Positions 27,827-37,275 are shown, counted from the first letter of the stretch. The stretch: 64,000 nt of DNA from Clostridium sp. 1001271B_151109_B4 (GCF_015670405.1 NZ_JADPBQ010000004.1:62001-126000); one strand, 5' to 3'. The notes: generated by a model from the sequence alone, not told the origin. Numbers and translations: made by a program.

Positions 27827-28015
27827 TCATTTCCTCCTATAATTCATTCAATTTAATAATTATCTCTTTCAAAGCAAAATATATTTTCTCCTAAATTTAT
27901 ATGGAATTTTATATATTATACAACATATTCTTAGAGAGAATAATTCTTTAATAATTATATCATATAAATTTTTTTATAATTTATAAAGGTTGTAATTAAT
28001 ATATCCTTATAAACC

Positions 28016-28657
28016 TTAATGTTTTTTTGCTTTTTGCTCTTTAAAATATTTACATCTATTAGTAAATGGACACTCTCCACACTTAGGATTTCTTGCTATA
28101 CACATTCTTCTACCATGAAATATTAATAAGTGATGAGTAAGACTCCATTCCTTTTTAGGCAATTCTGCTTGTAACTGCTTCTCAACTTCAAGTACATTAT
28201 CTGAATCAGCAAGACCTAATCTATTAGATACTCTAAAAACATGAGTATCTACAGCAATAGAAGGTACTCCAAATGCATTTGATAAAACTACATTAGCTGT
28301 TTTTCTTCCTGCACCAGCCAAACTTGTTATTTCATCCATAGTTCTTGGAACTTCTCCATTAAACTTACTCTTTAACTGATTGCACATAATTAATATATTT
28401 TTAGCTTTACTTCTATAAAGCCCTATTTGCCTAATTCTATTTTCTAACTCATCAATTGATAAAGTTAAAAATGCATCTACATCTGGATACTCCTTAAATA
28501 AATCTTCAGTAACTTCATTTACCTTCTTATCAGTTGTTTGAGCTGATAAAATAGTTGCAACTAATAATTGAAATGGAGTTTCATGATTTAATTCACATTT
28601 TGCATCAGGATACATTTTTTTTAACTCTTCTAATATTATTTTAGTCCTTTGTTTCAT
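28016..28657 (-). CDS. nth: Endonuclease III (DNA glycosylase/AP lyase)
   Basis: 213-aa base-excision repair enzyme for oxidised pyrimidines. The helix-hairpin-helix LAGAGRKTANVV carries catalytic Lys119, the catalytic Asp137 lies in AVDTHVFR, and the 4Fe-4S ligands Cys186, 193, 196 and 202 follow the C-X6-C-X2-C-X5-C pattern. GGAGG precedes the ATG. Confidence 0.97.
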   Translation of the reverse strand: MKQRTKIILEELKKMYPDAKCELNHETPFQLLVATILSAQTTDKKVNEVTEDLFKEYPDVDAFLTLSIDELENRIRQIGLYRSKAKNILIMCNQLKSKFNGEVPRTMDEITSLAGAGRKTANVVLSNAFGVPSIAVDTHVFRVSNRLGLADSDNVLEVEKQLQAELPKKEWSLTHHLLIFHGRRMCIARNPKCGECPFTNRCKYFKEQKAKKH

Positions 28658-28722
28658 CTTTCATTTCCTCCATTAACATGTAAATATACGAAACCCTAAT
28701 CCCAATATACTTACATTCTTAA

Positions 28723-29427
28723 TTATTTATAAAAACCCCTATATTCCTCCGGAAGTCCTTTTGCTATAGATTTCATTAAATAATTTAAGCATCTTTCGTC
28801 ATAATCATGTTTAGATTCTTCTTTTTCTTTCTTAGGAATAATAACAGGTTCACCTATATTTACATTTACAACAGCATTATTCCATTTTTCTTGAGACATA
28901 TCTCCGTCTTTATTAATAGGTAATAACTTTTCCGTACCACTTAAAGAAATTGGAATTATGTTAGCTTTGCTCATTCTAGCAATAAGTATAACTCCTTTTT
29001 TAGCTTCAATCATACTCCCAGTTCTGCTTCTTGTTCCCTCTGGAAATAGAACTAAATTTTCACCATCTTTAAGAATTTTTATCATTCCCATTATTGCATC
29101 TTTATCTGCAGTATTAGGTTTTATTGATATGTTTTTAACTATTTTAGTCCCTAGATTTGTTACAGGATCATTACTTAACTTTACACCAGCTACAAATGTT
29201 GGATCATAATCTTCTTTCAATACCTTTTCTAATATAAATCCATCTGAATTACTTAAGTGATTACAAATAAATATTTTTGCCCCATCTACCTTTTTAATAT
29301 TTTCATATCCATTAACTTTTATCTCTGCATATTTATTTAAATATCCATTTATAGCATTTCTAGCTATCTTAAACACTACTTTCTCTGGTAAAAACCTCAT
29401 TAACCTTGCAGCACCTTTAGAAATCAC
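28723..29427 (-). CDS. plsC: 1-acyl-sn-glycerol-3-phosphate acyltransferase (PlsC family)
   Basis: Adds the second acyl chain in phosphatidic acid synthesis; 234 aa, membrane-associated. The catalytic HX4D box is His57-Asp62 (NHLSNSDG) and the glycerophosphate-binding motif FPEGTRSR is at 128-135. It lies 65 bp upstream of nth on the same strand, possibly one transcript. Confidence 0.92.
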   Translation of the reverse strand: MISKGAARLMRFLPEKVVFKIARNAINGYLNKYAEIKVNGYENIKKVDGAKIFICNHLSNSDGFILEKVLKEDYDPTFVAGVKLSNDPVTNLGTKIVKNISIKPNTADKDAIMGMIKILKDGENLVLFPEGTRSRTGSMIEAKKGVILIARMSKANIIPISLSGTEKLLPINKDGDMSQEKWNNAVVNVNIGEPVIIPKKEKEESKHDYDERCLNYLMKSIAKGLPEEYRGFYK

Positions 29428-29493
29428 TTTTATCCCCCCTTATATAATCACTATTTATATTATATTTTATATACTTAAACTAAACAATTGTCT

Positions 29494-30468
29494 TTACTTA
29501 TTTAATCTTTCAATATAATCATTTAAATAAGGTGAATCTCCTTTATATTTCTTTATATCTCTACCTTCATTATGTAATTTTATTATAGCATTTCTTTTAA
29601 TTATATTTTTTCCTCTCCATCCACATGAAGTAATTAATATATTTTCTTTAAATGCCTTATTATTAATCCCCGCATATAGCTCACAATCTAATTCTTCCAT
29701 AAACCTTAAAGGTTTAAACTCACCTATATTAGAAAATTTTATATTCTTATTATATGGACATTTATTTTGACAAATGTCACAACCAAATATCTTTCCTTTT
29801 AAAAGCTTTATTTCCATATCTGAAAGTTCTTTCTTTTGAGTTATATAAGACGAACAAATATTAGGATTCTTTTTTCTCTCATTTATAGATTTAGTTGGAC
29901 ACTCTTTATAACATATATTGCATTGCCCACATTCCTTAAATTCTTTTATTTCATTAAAATCTCTTTTATCTTTATCAAATAAACTTAAGTCTGTTATTAT
30001 TTCTCCTAAAAAAACATAAGATCCATAATTCTTAGTTGCTATCATATTATTTTTCCCTATAAAACCAATACCGGCTAAATATGCAATATATCTTTCTGGT
30101 AATGTATTACTATCAACAAACGAAATTGCCTTTCCTCCGTTTTCATTTATTAAACTGCATATTTCATCTAAATACTTTTTTACAACCCTATGATAGTCAA
30201 GCCCCTTTGTATATTTGGAAAATCCATTTTCAATATAGTTATCAACCCAAAGATAGGGAAAAGCTATTGAAATAATAGTTTTCCCTTCATTCATATACCA
30301 CTTTGGATTTATTCTTTTCTCTATATCACTTTCTTCAAATTCATTTTCCAGTTTATTACTTTTTCTATAATCATAGAAATCATATAATTCATCAAATCTT
30401 CTACACTCAATAAATCCTATATCTTCTATCCCTCTAGAATTACAATATTTTTTGATTTGTTCTTTCAC
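29494..30468 (-). CDS. queG: Epoxyqueuosine reductase
   Basis: Cobalamin and iron-sulfur enzyme that reduces epoxyqueuosine to queuosine in tRNA; 324 aa. An N-terminal cobalamin-binding region (YHRVVKKYLDEI, FIGKNNMIATKNYGSYVFLGE) is followed by two 4Fe-4S motifs, CGQCNICYKECP and CDICQNKCPYN. It starts at a GTG immediately after the cysE TAG stop, so it depends on the cysK-cysE transcript, an unusual pairing for queG. Confidence 0.94.
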   Translation of the reverse strand: MKEQIKKYCNSRGIEDIGFIECRRFDELYDFYDYRKSNKLENEFEESDIEKRINPKWYMNEGKTIISIAFPYLWVDNYIENGFSKYTKGLDYHRVVKKYLDEICSLINENGGKAISFVDSNTLPERYIAYLAGIGFIGKNNMIATKNYGSYVFLGEIITDLSLFDKDKRDFNEIKEFKECGQCNICYKECPTKSINERKKNPNICSSYITQKKELSDMEIKLLKGKIFGCDICQNKCPYNKNIKFSNIGEFKPLRFMEELDCELYAGINNKAFKENILITSCGWRGKNIIKRNAIIKLHNEGRDIKKYKGDSPYLNDYIERLNK

Positions 30469-31071
30469 CTATATCACCATATTATTATATATTTCTTTTT
30501 TTCTTCCTCTATAATCTTTAATTTCTATTATTTCTGATTTTTCTTCTTTAATTTTAATAATATTTTTAGCAGGAATCCCTACTGCTGTTGCTCCTTCAGG
30601 CACATCCTTTAGCACTACAGAATTTGCACCTATCTTAGAGTTGCTTCCAATATATATTGGTCCTAATACTTTTGCTCCAGCGCCAATTACAACATTATTA
30701 CCAAGTGTAGGATGTCTCTTTCCTTTATCTTTTCCAGTTCCACCTAATGTTACTCCATGATATAAAAGAACATCATCCCCTATTTCTGCAGTTTCTCCTA
30801 TTACTACTCCCATACCATGATCTATTACCAATCCTCTCCCTATTTGGGCCCCTGGATGAATTTCTATACCTGTAAAAAATCTTGATATTTGTGATATAAA
30901 TCTAGCTAGGAAAAATAATTTTTTAGTATAAAAATAATGTGCTATCCTATATGCAATTAGTGCATGTATTGTTGGATAAAGCAAGAAAACTTCAATTTTA
31001 CTCCTAGCTGCTGGATCATTTTCCATTACCTTATTTAAATCATATTTTAAATTTTTAAACAATATTTGCAC
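30469..31071 (-). CDS. cysE: Serine O-acetyltransferase
   Basis: Makes O-acetylserine for cysteine synthesis; 200 aa. N-terminal helical region, then hexapeptide-repeat left-handed helix with catalytic His in [12 protein letters not shown] and the [17 protein letters not shown] signature. It lies 43 bp after cysK, in the same T-box-controlled operon. Confidence 0.97.
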   Translation of the reverse strand: MQILFKNLKYDLNKVMENDPAARSKIEVFLLYPTIHALIAYRIAHYFYTKKLFFLARFISQISRFFTGIEIHPGAQIGRGLVIDHGMGVVIGETAEIGDDVLLYHGVTLGGTGKDKGKRHPTLGNNVVIGAGAKVLGPIYIGSNSKIGANSVVLKDVPEGATAVGIPAKNIIKIKEEKSEIIEIKDYRGRKKEIYNNMVI

Positions 31072-31114
31072 CCCTTTCTTTTGTTAAAAATCTTTGAAAA
31101 ACCTTTTTTAAATA

Positions 31115-32023
31115 TTAATCATAAATTCCCATAGAAATATACTTTTCTCCACCATCTGGTGCCAAAGCTAAAACTTTCTTTCCTTTTCCTAACTTCTTAG
31201 CAATTTCTATTGCTGTATATATTGCCGCACCTGAAGATATTCCAACCAATATTCCTTCTTTTTTAGCAAACTCTACTGCTGTTCTTATTGCATCTTCATC
31301 TGTAACAGGCATTACATTATCTACATACTCATCCTTATAATTTTGTGGCACAAATCCTGCTCCTATTCCTTGTATCTTATGTGCTCCTGCTTTCTTTCCT
31401 GCAATAACTTGTGAATTATTTGGTTCTACTGCAACTACTTGTATTCCACTTATTTTTTCTTTCAATCTTTTTCCAACACCAGTTACTGTGCCACCAGTTC
31501 CAACTCCTGAAACAAATACATCTAAATCATTAATATCATTAAATATCTCATCAGCAGTTGTTTCATAGTGTTTGTCTGGATTAGCTATATTCTCGAATTG
31601 TTGTGGCATAAAGTATCCTTTATTATCAACTAATTCATTAGCCTTCTCTATAGCTCCTTTCATTCCTTTAGCTCCTTCAGTTAATACTAATTCTGCTCCA
31701 AAAGCTTTTATTAAATCTCTTCTTTCCTTACTCATAGTTTCTGGCATTACAATTACAACCTTGTAACCTTTAAGCCTTCCAATCATAGCTAACCCAATAC
31801 CTGTATTTCCACTAGTAGGTTCAACAATTACTGAATCTGCTTTTAATATACCTTCTTTTTCAGCTCTTTCTATCATTCCTAAAGCAGCTCTGTCTTTAAC
31901 ACTTCCGCCTGGATTAAATTTTTCTAATTTTACATATACATCTGCACAATTTTCATTCACCATGCTCTTCACCTTTAATATTGGTGTGTTTCCTATTAAT
32001 TCAATTGCTCCATTATAAATCAC
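31115..32023 (-). CDS. cysK: Cysteine synthase (O-acetylserine sulfhydrylase)
   Basis: PLP enzyme that turns O-acetylserine and sulfide into cysteine; 302 aa. PLP lysine is Lys43 in NPGGSVKDRAA, the phosphate/substrate loops are PTSGNTGIG and GTGGTVTGVG. First gene of cysK-cysE-queG and preceded by a cysteine T-box, so it is expressed when tRNA-Cys is uncharged. Confidence 0.98.
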   Translation of the reverse strand: MIYNGAIELIGNTPILKVKSMVNENCADVYVKLEKFNPGGSVKDRAALGMIERAEKEGILKADSVIVEPTSGNTGIGLAMIGRLKGYKVVIVMPETMSKERRDLIKAFGAELVLTEGAKGMKGAIEKANELVDNKGYFMPQQFENIANPDKHYETTADEIFNDINDLDVFVSGVGTGGTVTGVGKRLKEKISGIQVVAVEPNNSQVIAGKKAGAHKIQGIGAGFVPQNYKDEYVDNVMPVTDEDAIRTAVEFAKKEGILVGISSGAAIYTAIEIAKKLGKGKKVLALAPDGGEKYISMGIYD

Positions 32024-32393
32024 TTCTCTGCCTCCTAGAATTTAATTTTTAATAAAAAAAAACTCCGTCTCTATATATAGAGACGAAGTATATTCGCGGT
32101 TCCACTCTAATTAAACCATCATAATAATAATGATTTCACTCATTCTACGGTACAATTAATACCTGATCGCTATAACGGGCGCTACCGTAAAACCTTACTA
32201 TTATTTCAGGCTTAAACTCCAAAGGGCACTTCATATAAATTACCGGTGAAAAGATCCCAGCTTCCTTTTCTCTCTGTAACCATCCTTTATACTACTTTCC
32301 TTTTTCATAGTTTTAATTCCGAGTATTTAACTAAACTTTATAATATAATTATATGCCTATCCCTAAAAATGTCAACAGATAATTTGAAATTTT
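32024..32393. other. Leader region of the cysK operon
   Basis: 370-bp gene-free stretch almost filled by the T-box leader (32053-32312). The remaining 80 bp next to the MgtE-like gene are AT-rich; the cysK promoter should be there, and I see no obvious terminator for the MgtE-like gene. Confidence 0.6.
32053..32312 (-). promoter_or_regulatory. T-box riboswitch, cysteine specifier, upstream of cysK
   Basis: Minus-strand leader with stem I parts (AGAGAGAAAAGGAAGC and the downstream CTTTGGAG), the specifier codon TGC at 32228-32226 inside GAAG-TGC-CCTTTGGAG, the T-box core AGTGGAACCGCG (32106-32095) and a terminator ACTTCGTCTCTATATATAGAG...GGAGT followed by a T8 run at 32092-32053. TGC equals cysteine, in agreement with the cysK-cysE genes it controls. 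Confidence 0.95.
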
Positions 32394-33647
32394 TTACTTA
32401 TTTTTCTTTTTCCACATTGGATATAGTACTTCATCTATTAAATCATGAGTATTTACAACCCCTATTAATACCTCACTATTATCAACAACTGGAATAGCCA
32501 TCAAATCATATTTTGATGCTATTTCAACAGCTTCATTAATAGACTCATTATGCTTAAGTATATTTATATTTTCATTCATTACTTCTTTAGCTTTAACATT
32601 TGAAGCATTTAAAATAAGGTCCTTTAATTCTATGATTCCAATTACCTTTTCATCCTCATTCTTAATAAAAATTGAATTTAATTCTTCATCTTCTGGATCA
32701 CTTTCTCTTAATATATCTATTATTTCACCAATTGTTATATCTAAATTAAACGAAATGAAATCTTTACTCATTATACTTCCAACTGTTTCATCTTCATATT
32801 TAAGAAGTTCCTTAACCTCTTCAGCATCCTCGGTTTCTAGATTAACTAATATTTTTTCTCTTTCTTCATCATCTAATTCATCCAAAATATCGGCGATTTC
32901 ATCATTAGGCATATTTTCTAATACCTCAACAGCCTTTGCTTCGCTTAAATCTTTAATGATACTACTCTTATATTCTGGCTCAATTTCTTCTAAAGTATCA
33001 GCTGCTAAATCTTCATCTAATGATTCAAATATTTGCTTTCTAGAGCTTGCATCTAAATTTTCTAATATATCAGCTAAGTCAGCTGGATGTAATGTTGATA
33101 ACTTTTTATACGGTACCGAAATTTGAAGATTTTTATTAACCATTTCTAATGACTCAACATCATCCCACATTAATACCTTATCTTCATAATCCTTATTCAT
33201 GATTTTATAAAGAAACTTACCTAACCCTTGACAATTCATCCTTCTAAACTTAGCAAGTGGTCCAGTTTCAACTGCTATTACTCTATATTCTCCTGCTATT
33301 TCAGCGATTCTTAAGTCATCAACTCTAACAACCTGCTTGCCATTAATATCAACAATTTTCTTATCTAATAAATTTCTTGATAATAAATACGAATAAGTTC
33401 TTGGTAGTATTTCTTTGCTTCCCCTAGTCATAATCTTAACCTTATTATCATCACTATAAAAAACTATACTTCTAAATTCATAGTGAAAAGTAACTCCATC
33501 CCTTTTGACTTTATAACCAATTACCCTTGGATAACCTTGCTCTGTTGTTACATAAATGTCCTTTAATTCTCCTAGCACATCATCAAACTCATCATACATG
33601 TTCTTTCCTAATATACTAGTAAACAAAAACACTGATAATCTTTGCAT
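32394..33647 (-). CDS. Soluble MgtE-like protein: PRC-barrel, MgtE N-domain and CBS pair, no membrane channel
   Basis: 417 aa. A PRC-barrel-like part (about 1-150) precedes an MgtE_N superhelical part (about 185-295; STLHPADLADILENLD, MPNDEIADILDELDDEERE) and two CBS domains (about 300-415; VGSIMSKDFISF, MAIPVVDN). MgtE Mg2+ channels end in five TM helices, which are missing. Clostridia have such proteins, probably metal- or nucleotide-sensing regulators; function not established. The start follows GAGGAGG by 6 bp; an in-frame upstream ATG at 33662 lies within the leader hairpin. Confidence 0.88.
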   Translation of the reverse strand: MQRLSVFLFTSILGKNMYDEFDDVLGELKDIYVTTEQGYPRVIGYKVKRDGVTFHYEFRSIVFYSDDNKVKIMTRGSKEILPRTYSYLLSRNLLDKKIVDINGKQVVRVDDLRIAEIAGEYRVIAVETGPLAKFRRMNCQGLGKFLYKIMNKDYEDKVLMWDDVESLEMVNKNLQISVPYKKLSTLHPADLADILENLDASSRKQIFESLDEDLAADTLEEIEPEYKSSIIKDLSEAKAVEVLENMPNDEIADILDELDDEEREKILVNLETEDAEEVKELLKYEDETVGSIMSKDFISFNLDITIGEIIDILRESDPEDEELNSIFIKNEDEKVIGIIELKDLILNASNVKAKEVMNENINILKHNESINEAVEIASKYDLMAIPVVDNSEVLIGVVNTHDLIDEVLYPMWKKKNK

Positions 33648-33653
33648 AAAAAT

Positions 33654-33709
33654 CCTCCTCAACTAATAGAGGAGATTTAAAACATTAAATGTGTGTTTCC
33701 CCTCTATTA
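33654..33709 (-). promoter_or_regulatory. Candidate ribosome-site switch in the leader of the MgtE-like gene
   Basis: On the minus strand TAATAGAGG (33709-33701) pairs perfectly with CCTCTATTA (33672-33664). The same CCTC can instead pair with the GAGG of the GAGGAGG ribosome site (33660-33654), with an 8-base loop. The two pairings exclude each other. Farther upstream is a further small stem GAGGGTGTCCCTC. I cannot match it to a named riboswitch class. Confidence 0.45.
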
Positions 33710-33807
33710 CTTCTTATATTCAATTTTCTTAAATTAATACTCTGAGGGACACCCTCCATTTAATCTCACCACCATTTTTTGCATAAATTATAACTTTTTA
33801 TTCGCAA

Positions 33808-33830
33808 TAAAAAAGCCCTTCTTCGGGCAT
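33808..33830 (-). terminator. Terminator of the membrane-protein gene
   Basis: Minus-strand GCCC-GAAGAA-GGGC followed by TTTTTT, about 70 bp after the stop of the gene at 33900. Confidence 0.85.
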
Positions 33831-33899
33831 TATTATATATATTAATATTATATTAATCTCCCTCTAAAAGGCAATACTTTATATGATTATTATTTAATT

Positions 33900-34544
33900 T
33901 TATTTCTTAAAAGTTGCTATAGCTTTATATGAACATCCAATCATTGCAAATTCACCCAATACCGGGTAAGGAAAAAGCTTTATTCCTCCCAAAAATAATA
34001 TAAATTCTACTACTGTTATAGCCAATGAAATCAATAACAATATCATTCCACCTTTATTACTATATGGCTTGTCTAAAAATAATAGTGTCACAACAGTCAT
34101 TGATGACATTATTATTAAGTAAATCAGGCTTGGAACCAACATCTCTTTATAGCTTACTACAAATCCAAAAGTGTTATCTACTCTTATATCTAACTTATAA
34201 AATAAATTAATTACTATATAAGCTAAAAATAAAATAATCATAAAACTATAATTATAATCAAATTTTCTATTTTGATCTCTTAAAAATATATAAAAACTCG
34301 CTAATGCTAGTAATGGCATTCCAATAAACGTTAATTGTGTTAACGCCTTAATTATATATATGATTCGTTGATGCTGTACTATCCATAATGATAGCAATGA
34401 CACATACCTAATAAAAATTATAAATAGGGTTATAAAATAAAACCTCTGTATTTTTATTGGACACCTTTTAGAGCTTATTGATATTAAATACAAAGAAAAA
34501 ATAATTATAAATAACAATATACATAAATAAATAAAGGCAATCAC
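33900..34544 (-). CDS. Unknown multi-pass membrane protein
   Basis: 214 aa with about seven hydrophobic segments, for instance FIYLCILLFIIIFSLYLI at the start, MPLLALASFYIFL and ILLLISLAITVVEFILFLGG. The layout resembles the N-terminal membrane part of some 7TM sensor kinases, but no output domain follows. A GTG start has AAAGGAG upstream. It lies alone between the MgtE-like gene and the lipid-kinase gene, each with its own signals. Function unknown. Confidence 0.75.
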   Translation of the reverse strand: MIAFIYLCILLFIIIFSLYLISISSKRCPIKIQRFYFITLFIIFIRYVSLLSLWIVQHQRIIYIIKALTQLTFIGMPLLALASFYIFLRDQNRKFDYNYSFMIILFLAYIVINLFYKLDIRVDNTFGFVVSYKEMLVPSLIYLIIMSSMTVVTLLFLDKPYSNKGGMILLLISLAITVVEFILFLGGIKLFPYPVLGEFAMIGCSYKAIATFKK

Positions 34545-34607
34545 ATCTTCTCTCCTTTACAAAAATACTATTATTTATAATTATTAATTGAATTTTATAT
34601 TTATTCT

Positions 34608-35498
34608 TTAATTCTTTATATTAACACCTAAAATTTTCAGACCACCTTTTATACATTTTATATCAAGTGGAAAATCTGGTCCCTTTTCTCCATCAATATC
34701 AGTAACTATATCTTCGTTACATTCAACATGTAAGTGCTTTGTTTTAAAGTATATTACCTTATCTGAATCTAGATGTTCACCTTTTAACACCTTAATAAAT
34801 AGAGGTAATAATTCATATATTTGCACTGCTTTAAATACTATAACATCCAGCATACCATCCGTTGCGTCTGCCCTAGATGCTAAATTAAAGTTTCCTGCTG
34901 TTTTACCATTAAACACTAACATAAGATACATATTACCTTCAAAATTAACCTCATCAGATTTTATGTTAACCTTAAGTGGTCTAAAGTTAGGTAATTCTTC
35001 TATTCCTTTTAAGTAATAAGCTAACTTTCCTATAGTATTTTTTAAATTTACGTCAGTTTTTTGTGAAACATCAGTAAAAAGACCTGTACTAGCAACATTA
35101 ACAAAATATTTATCATTAATGCTTCCTAAATCTACACTAGTTACATTAGAATTTATTATTTGCTTGCAAGCTTCTTCTACATCAAATGGTATTCCTAAAA
35201 ATTTTGAGAAATCATTTGCTGTTCCTACTGGTAAAATACCTATTGGTAATGAAATCCCCTTTCTAGCCATAGCATTTACAACTGAATCCACAGTTCCATC
35301 TCCACCAGCAACTAAAATATATTCATATTCACTTGGTATAATGTCGTCGAAAGCAGAATCTATACTACATTCTCTTCTAATTCTATATGGTACTATAGTC
35401 ATACCTGCTTGTTGATGTATATTAATTATTTCATCTAACTTAGATAAAATAATATTTTCTCCAGAATACGGATTATAAATTAATTTTACCTTTTTCAT
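34608..35498 (-). CDS. Diacylglycerol/lipid kinase family protein (DagK/YegS type)
   Basis: 296-aa lipid kinase. The catalytic domain has the nucleotide loop VAGGDGTVDSVVNAM and LPVGTANDFSKFLG; the C-terminal beta-sandwich contains VFNGKTAGNFNLASRADATDGMLDVI and GEKGPDFPLDIK. It would phosphorylate diacylglycerol or a related lipid. The ATG at 35498 has AGGAGGGG 4 bp upstream; the longer in-frame start at 35552 has none. It diverges from pssA, also a phospholipid gene. Confidence 0.93.
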   Translation of the reverse strand: MKKVKLIYNPYSGENIILSKLDEIINIHQQAGMTIVPYRIRRECSIDSAFDDIIPSEYEYILVAGGDGTVDSVVNAMARKGISLPIGILPVGTANDFSKFLGIPFDVEEACKQIINSNVTSVDLGSINDKYFVNVASTGLFTDVSQKTDVNLKNTIGKLAYYLKGIEELPNFRPLKVNIKSDEVNFEGNMYLMLVFNGKTAGNFNLASRADATDGMLDVIVFKAVQIYELLPLFIKVLKGEHLDSDKVIYFKTKHLHVECNEDIVTDIDGEKGPDFPLDIKCIKGGLKILGVNIKN

Positions 35499-35716
35499 TG
35501 TACCCCTCCTAATTATATAAGAAATTATACCACATAGTTTTAAATTCTCCACCCCCCAATATACCTTAGTTTACTATATATAAAACTTGTTTATACCATA
35601 AATATATAGGTATATCTCATTTAATCTCTACTTTTCTCTTTTCAAGCCAGTATTGTTAATTTTTTATAAAATCTATGCTATAATATTGATGTTAAGATTA
35701 ACGTAGGAGTGATTAT

Positions 35717-36238
35717 ATGAGAAAAAGCAGTATTCCTAACATCTTTACTTTTATTAATTTATCATTTGGTATTTTATCACTATTAGCTACCTTTGAAGGC
35801 AACTATCAGCTTGCTTGTATTTTTATATTACTTGCAGCCTTAGTTGATAGATATGATGGTAGAATAGCACGTTATTTACAGGTTTCAAGTGATTTAGGAA
35901 AAGAGCTAGATTCTTTAGCAGATTTAGTTTCTTTCGGTGTAGCACCATCTATATTAATGTTTTTATTATTTGATTTTTATACACTAGGTCCTTCTAAAAT
36001 ATTTGGAATAATTCCACTATTATTATTCCCAATCTGTGGTGCTTTTAGATTAGCTCGATATAATGCAAGTGAATTTAATGGAGTGTTTACTGGTGTTCCA
36101 ATTACTGTTACAGGAAGCTTCTTAGCTTTATTTTGTTTATTTACTATTAATAAAAATATATCTGCACTTATTCCATTTTTATTATTGTTATTAGGTTCTT
36201 ATTTAATGGTAAGTACTTTAAAGCTAAAGAAATTTTAA
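35717..36238 (+). CDS. pssA: CDP-diacylglycerol--serine O-phosphatidyltransferase
   Basis: 173-aa membrane enzyme that forms phosphatidylserine. The CDP-alcohol phosphotransferase motif is complete: D44, D47-G48, A51-R52, G61, D65, D69. Five to six TM segments. An AGGAGTG site precedes the ATG. No psd gene for decarboxylation is in the window. Confidence 0.94.
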   Translation: MRKSSIPNIFTFINLSFGILSLLATFEGNYQLACIFILLAALVDRYDGRIARYLQVSSDLGKELDSLADLVSFGVAPSILMFLLFDFYTLGPSKIFGIIPLLLFPICGAFRLARYNASEFNGVFTGVPITVTGSFLALFCLFTINKNISALIPFLLLLLGSYLMVSTLKLKKF

Positions 36239-36250
36239 TTATTAAAAATT

Positions 36251-36280
36251 GGGCTATAGTTTTCTAATAAACTATAGCCC
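36251..36280. terminator. Bidirectional terminator between pssA and the 132-aa gene
   Basis: Perfect 12-bp stem GGGCTATAGTTT / AAACTATAGCCC with a 6-base loop. Minus-strand transcripts meet AATTTTTAA afterwards; the plus-strand T-run is weak. Confidence 0.8.
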
Positions 36281-36287
36281 ATAACAT

Positions 36288-36686
36288 TTAATCTTCAAAA
36301 TCCTTTTGATGCTCTTCTTTATACTTTTTTAAAGCCTCATATTCTTCCCTTACAGATGAATCTTGGAAAAGTAACTCATTATCAACTTCTGTTAAAATTA
36401 CACTACTATCTGTATTTTTTAAGATATGATCTCCTACAAGGGCAATATATTTAAAATAACTCTCCCCACATTCATCTAATAATTCTATTACATGATCTAT
36501 TATCTTTCCTAAATTATCCGCCCTCTTAACTGCCACTTTAACATAACTACTTCTTGCTTCATTAATATTATTTAGCTCAGCTGCTCCAGCAATTAATAAT
36601 CTATAGGAGTTCACCATAGATTGTAATAATTGATTTAAATTACTTAAATCCCCATAATACTCTTTCATTAATTGTTGGTATTTCAT
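36288..36686 (-). CDS. Unknown small helical protein
   Basis: 132 aa, no signal peptide or membrane segment, predicted mostly alpha-helical, with a charged tail EALKKYKEEHQKDFED. I do not recognise the family. GGAGG precedes the ATG by a good distance. It lies downstream of the 130-aa unknown gene and rubrerythrin on the same strand, with a 183-bp gap, so it may have its own promoter. Confidence 0.75.
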   Translation of the reverse strand: MKYQQLMKEYYGDLSNLNQLLQSMVNSYRLLIAGAAELNNINEARSSYVKVAVKRADNLGKIIDHVIELLDECGESYFKYIALVGDHILKNTDSSVILTEVDNELLFQDSSVREEYEALKKYKEEHQKDFED

Positions 36687-36869
36687 GTAATACCTCCATC
36701 TATAAACTAATTAATAATAAAGTTTATCTGTTAACTAGCCATTGTAATACGTCTACCAATTTAACTAGAAGATGATAACGGCTAACCCCTTAAACTAAGC
36801 GACTTTGTGCTATAAAGAATTCTAACTTTAACATGTAGTTAAAACTACATCTTAAACTAAAAATTCAAC

Positions 36870-37262
36870 TTACTTATCTTCGCACCCTTTAATAACTATA
36901 TTACCTATAAATTCTTCATCTATCTCTGTAAATATTTGCTCAATTTCCTCACACTTTTTATATTCATCTTCATCTTTTTTTAATGACATATAAATTGTAT
37001 TATCTTTTTTTTCAGCAGTTTTAGCCTCTTCTTCACTCTTTCCACATTTAACATTACTCATTTCCACTTGTAATATATCTTGTTTCTCATTTGCAGATTT
37101 ACTATTTTCTAAAGTTTTACTTATACTTTCACTTTTTGTTTTGCCTGTACTTTCTCTATATAAATTTGTATCAAATTCCAAGTGATTAGTTTCTTTATTT
37201 AGTATAAAACTATCACTAAATACTACTGGAACAAAAAACTCTTTAGGTATTGATATAAACAT
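36870..37262 (-). CDS. Unknown small acidic/lysine-rich protein
   Basis: 130 aa. A short hydrophobic start (MFISIPKEFFVPVVFSDSF) precedes a low-complexity, Ser/Lys/Glu-rich hydrophilic middle and an acidic C-terminus ending in GCEDK. Not recognised. It starts 13 bp after the rubrerythrin stop with an AGAGGAGG site, so it is probably co-transcribed with rubrerythrin; a link to oxidative-stress defence is only positional. Confidence 0.7.
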   Translation of the reverse strand: MFISIPKEFFVPVVFSDSFILNKETNHLEFDTNLYRESTGKTKSESISKTLENSKSANEKQDILQVEMSNVKCGKSEEEAKTAEKKDNTIYMSLKKDEDEYKKCEEIEQIFTEIDEEFIGNIVIKGCEDK

Positions 37263-37275
37263 TTTAATCCTCCTC

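Noticed and set aside
33663-33805. M-box or manganese (yybP-ykoY) riboswitch before the MgtE-like gene
   Set aside because: The conserved core motifs of those classes are not found; only the local alternative pairing is supported.
36735-36800. tRNA-like D arm (TCTAGTTAAATTGGTAGA) on the minus strand upstream of the 132-aa gene
   Set aside because: No acceptor, anticodon or T arm can be built around it and there is no CCA; at best chance resemblance or a very old remnant.
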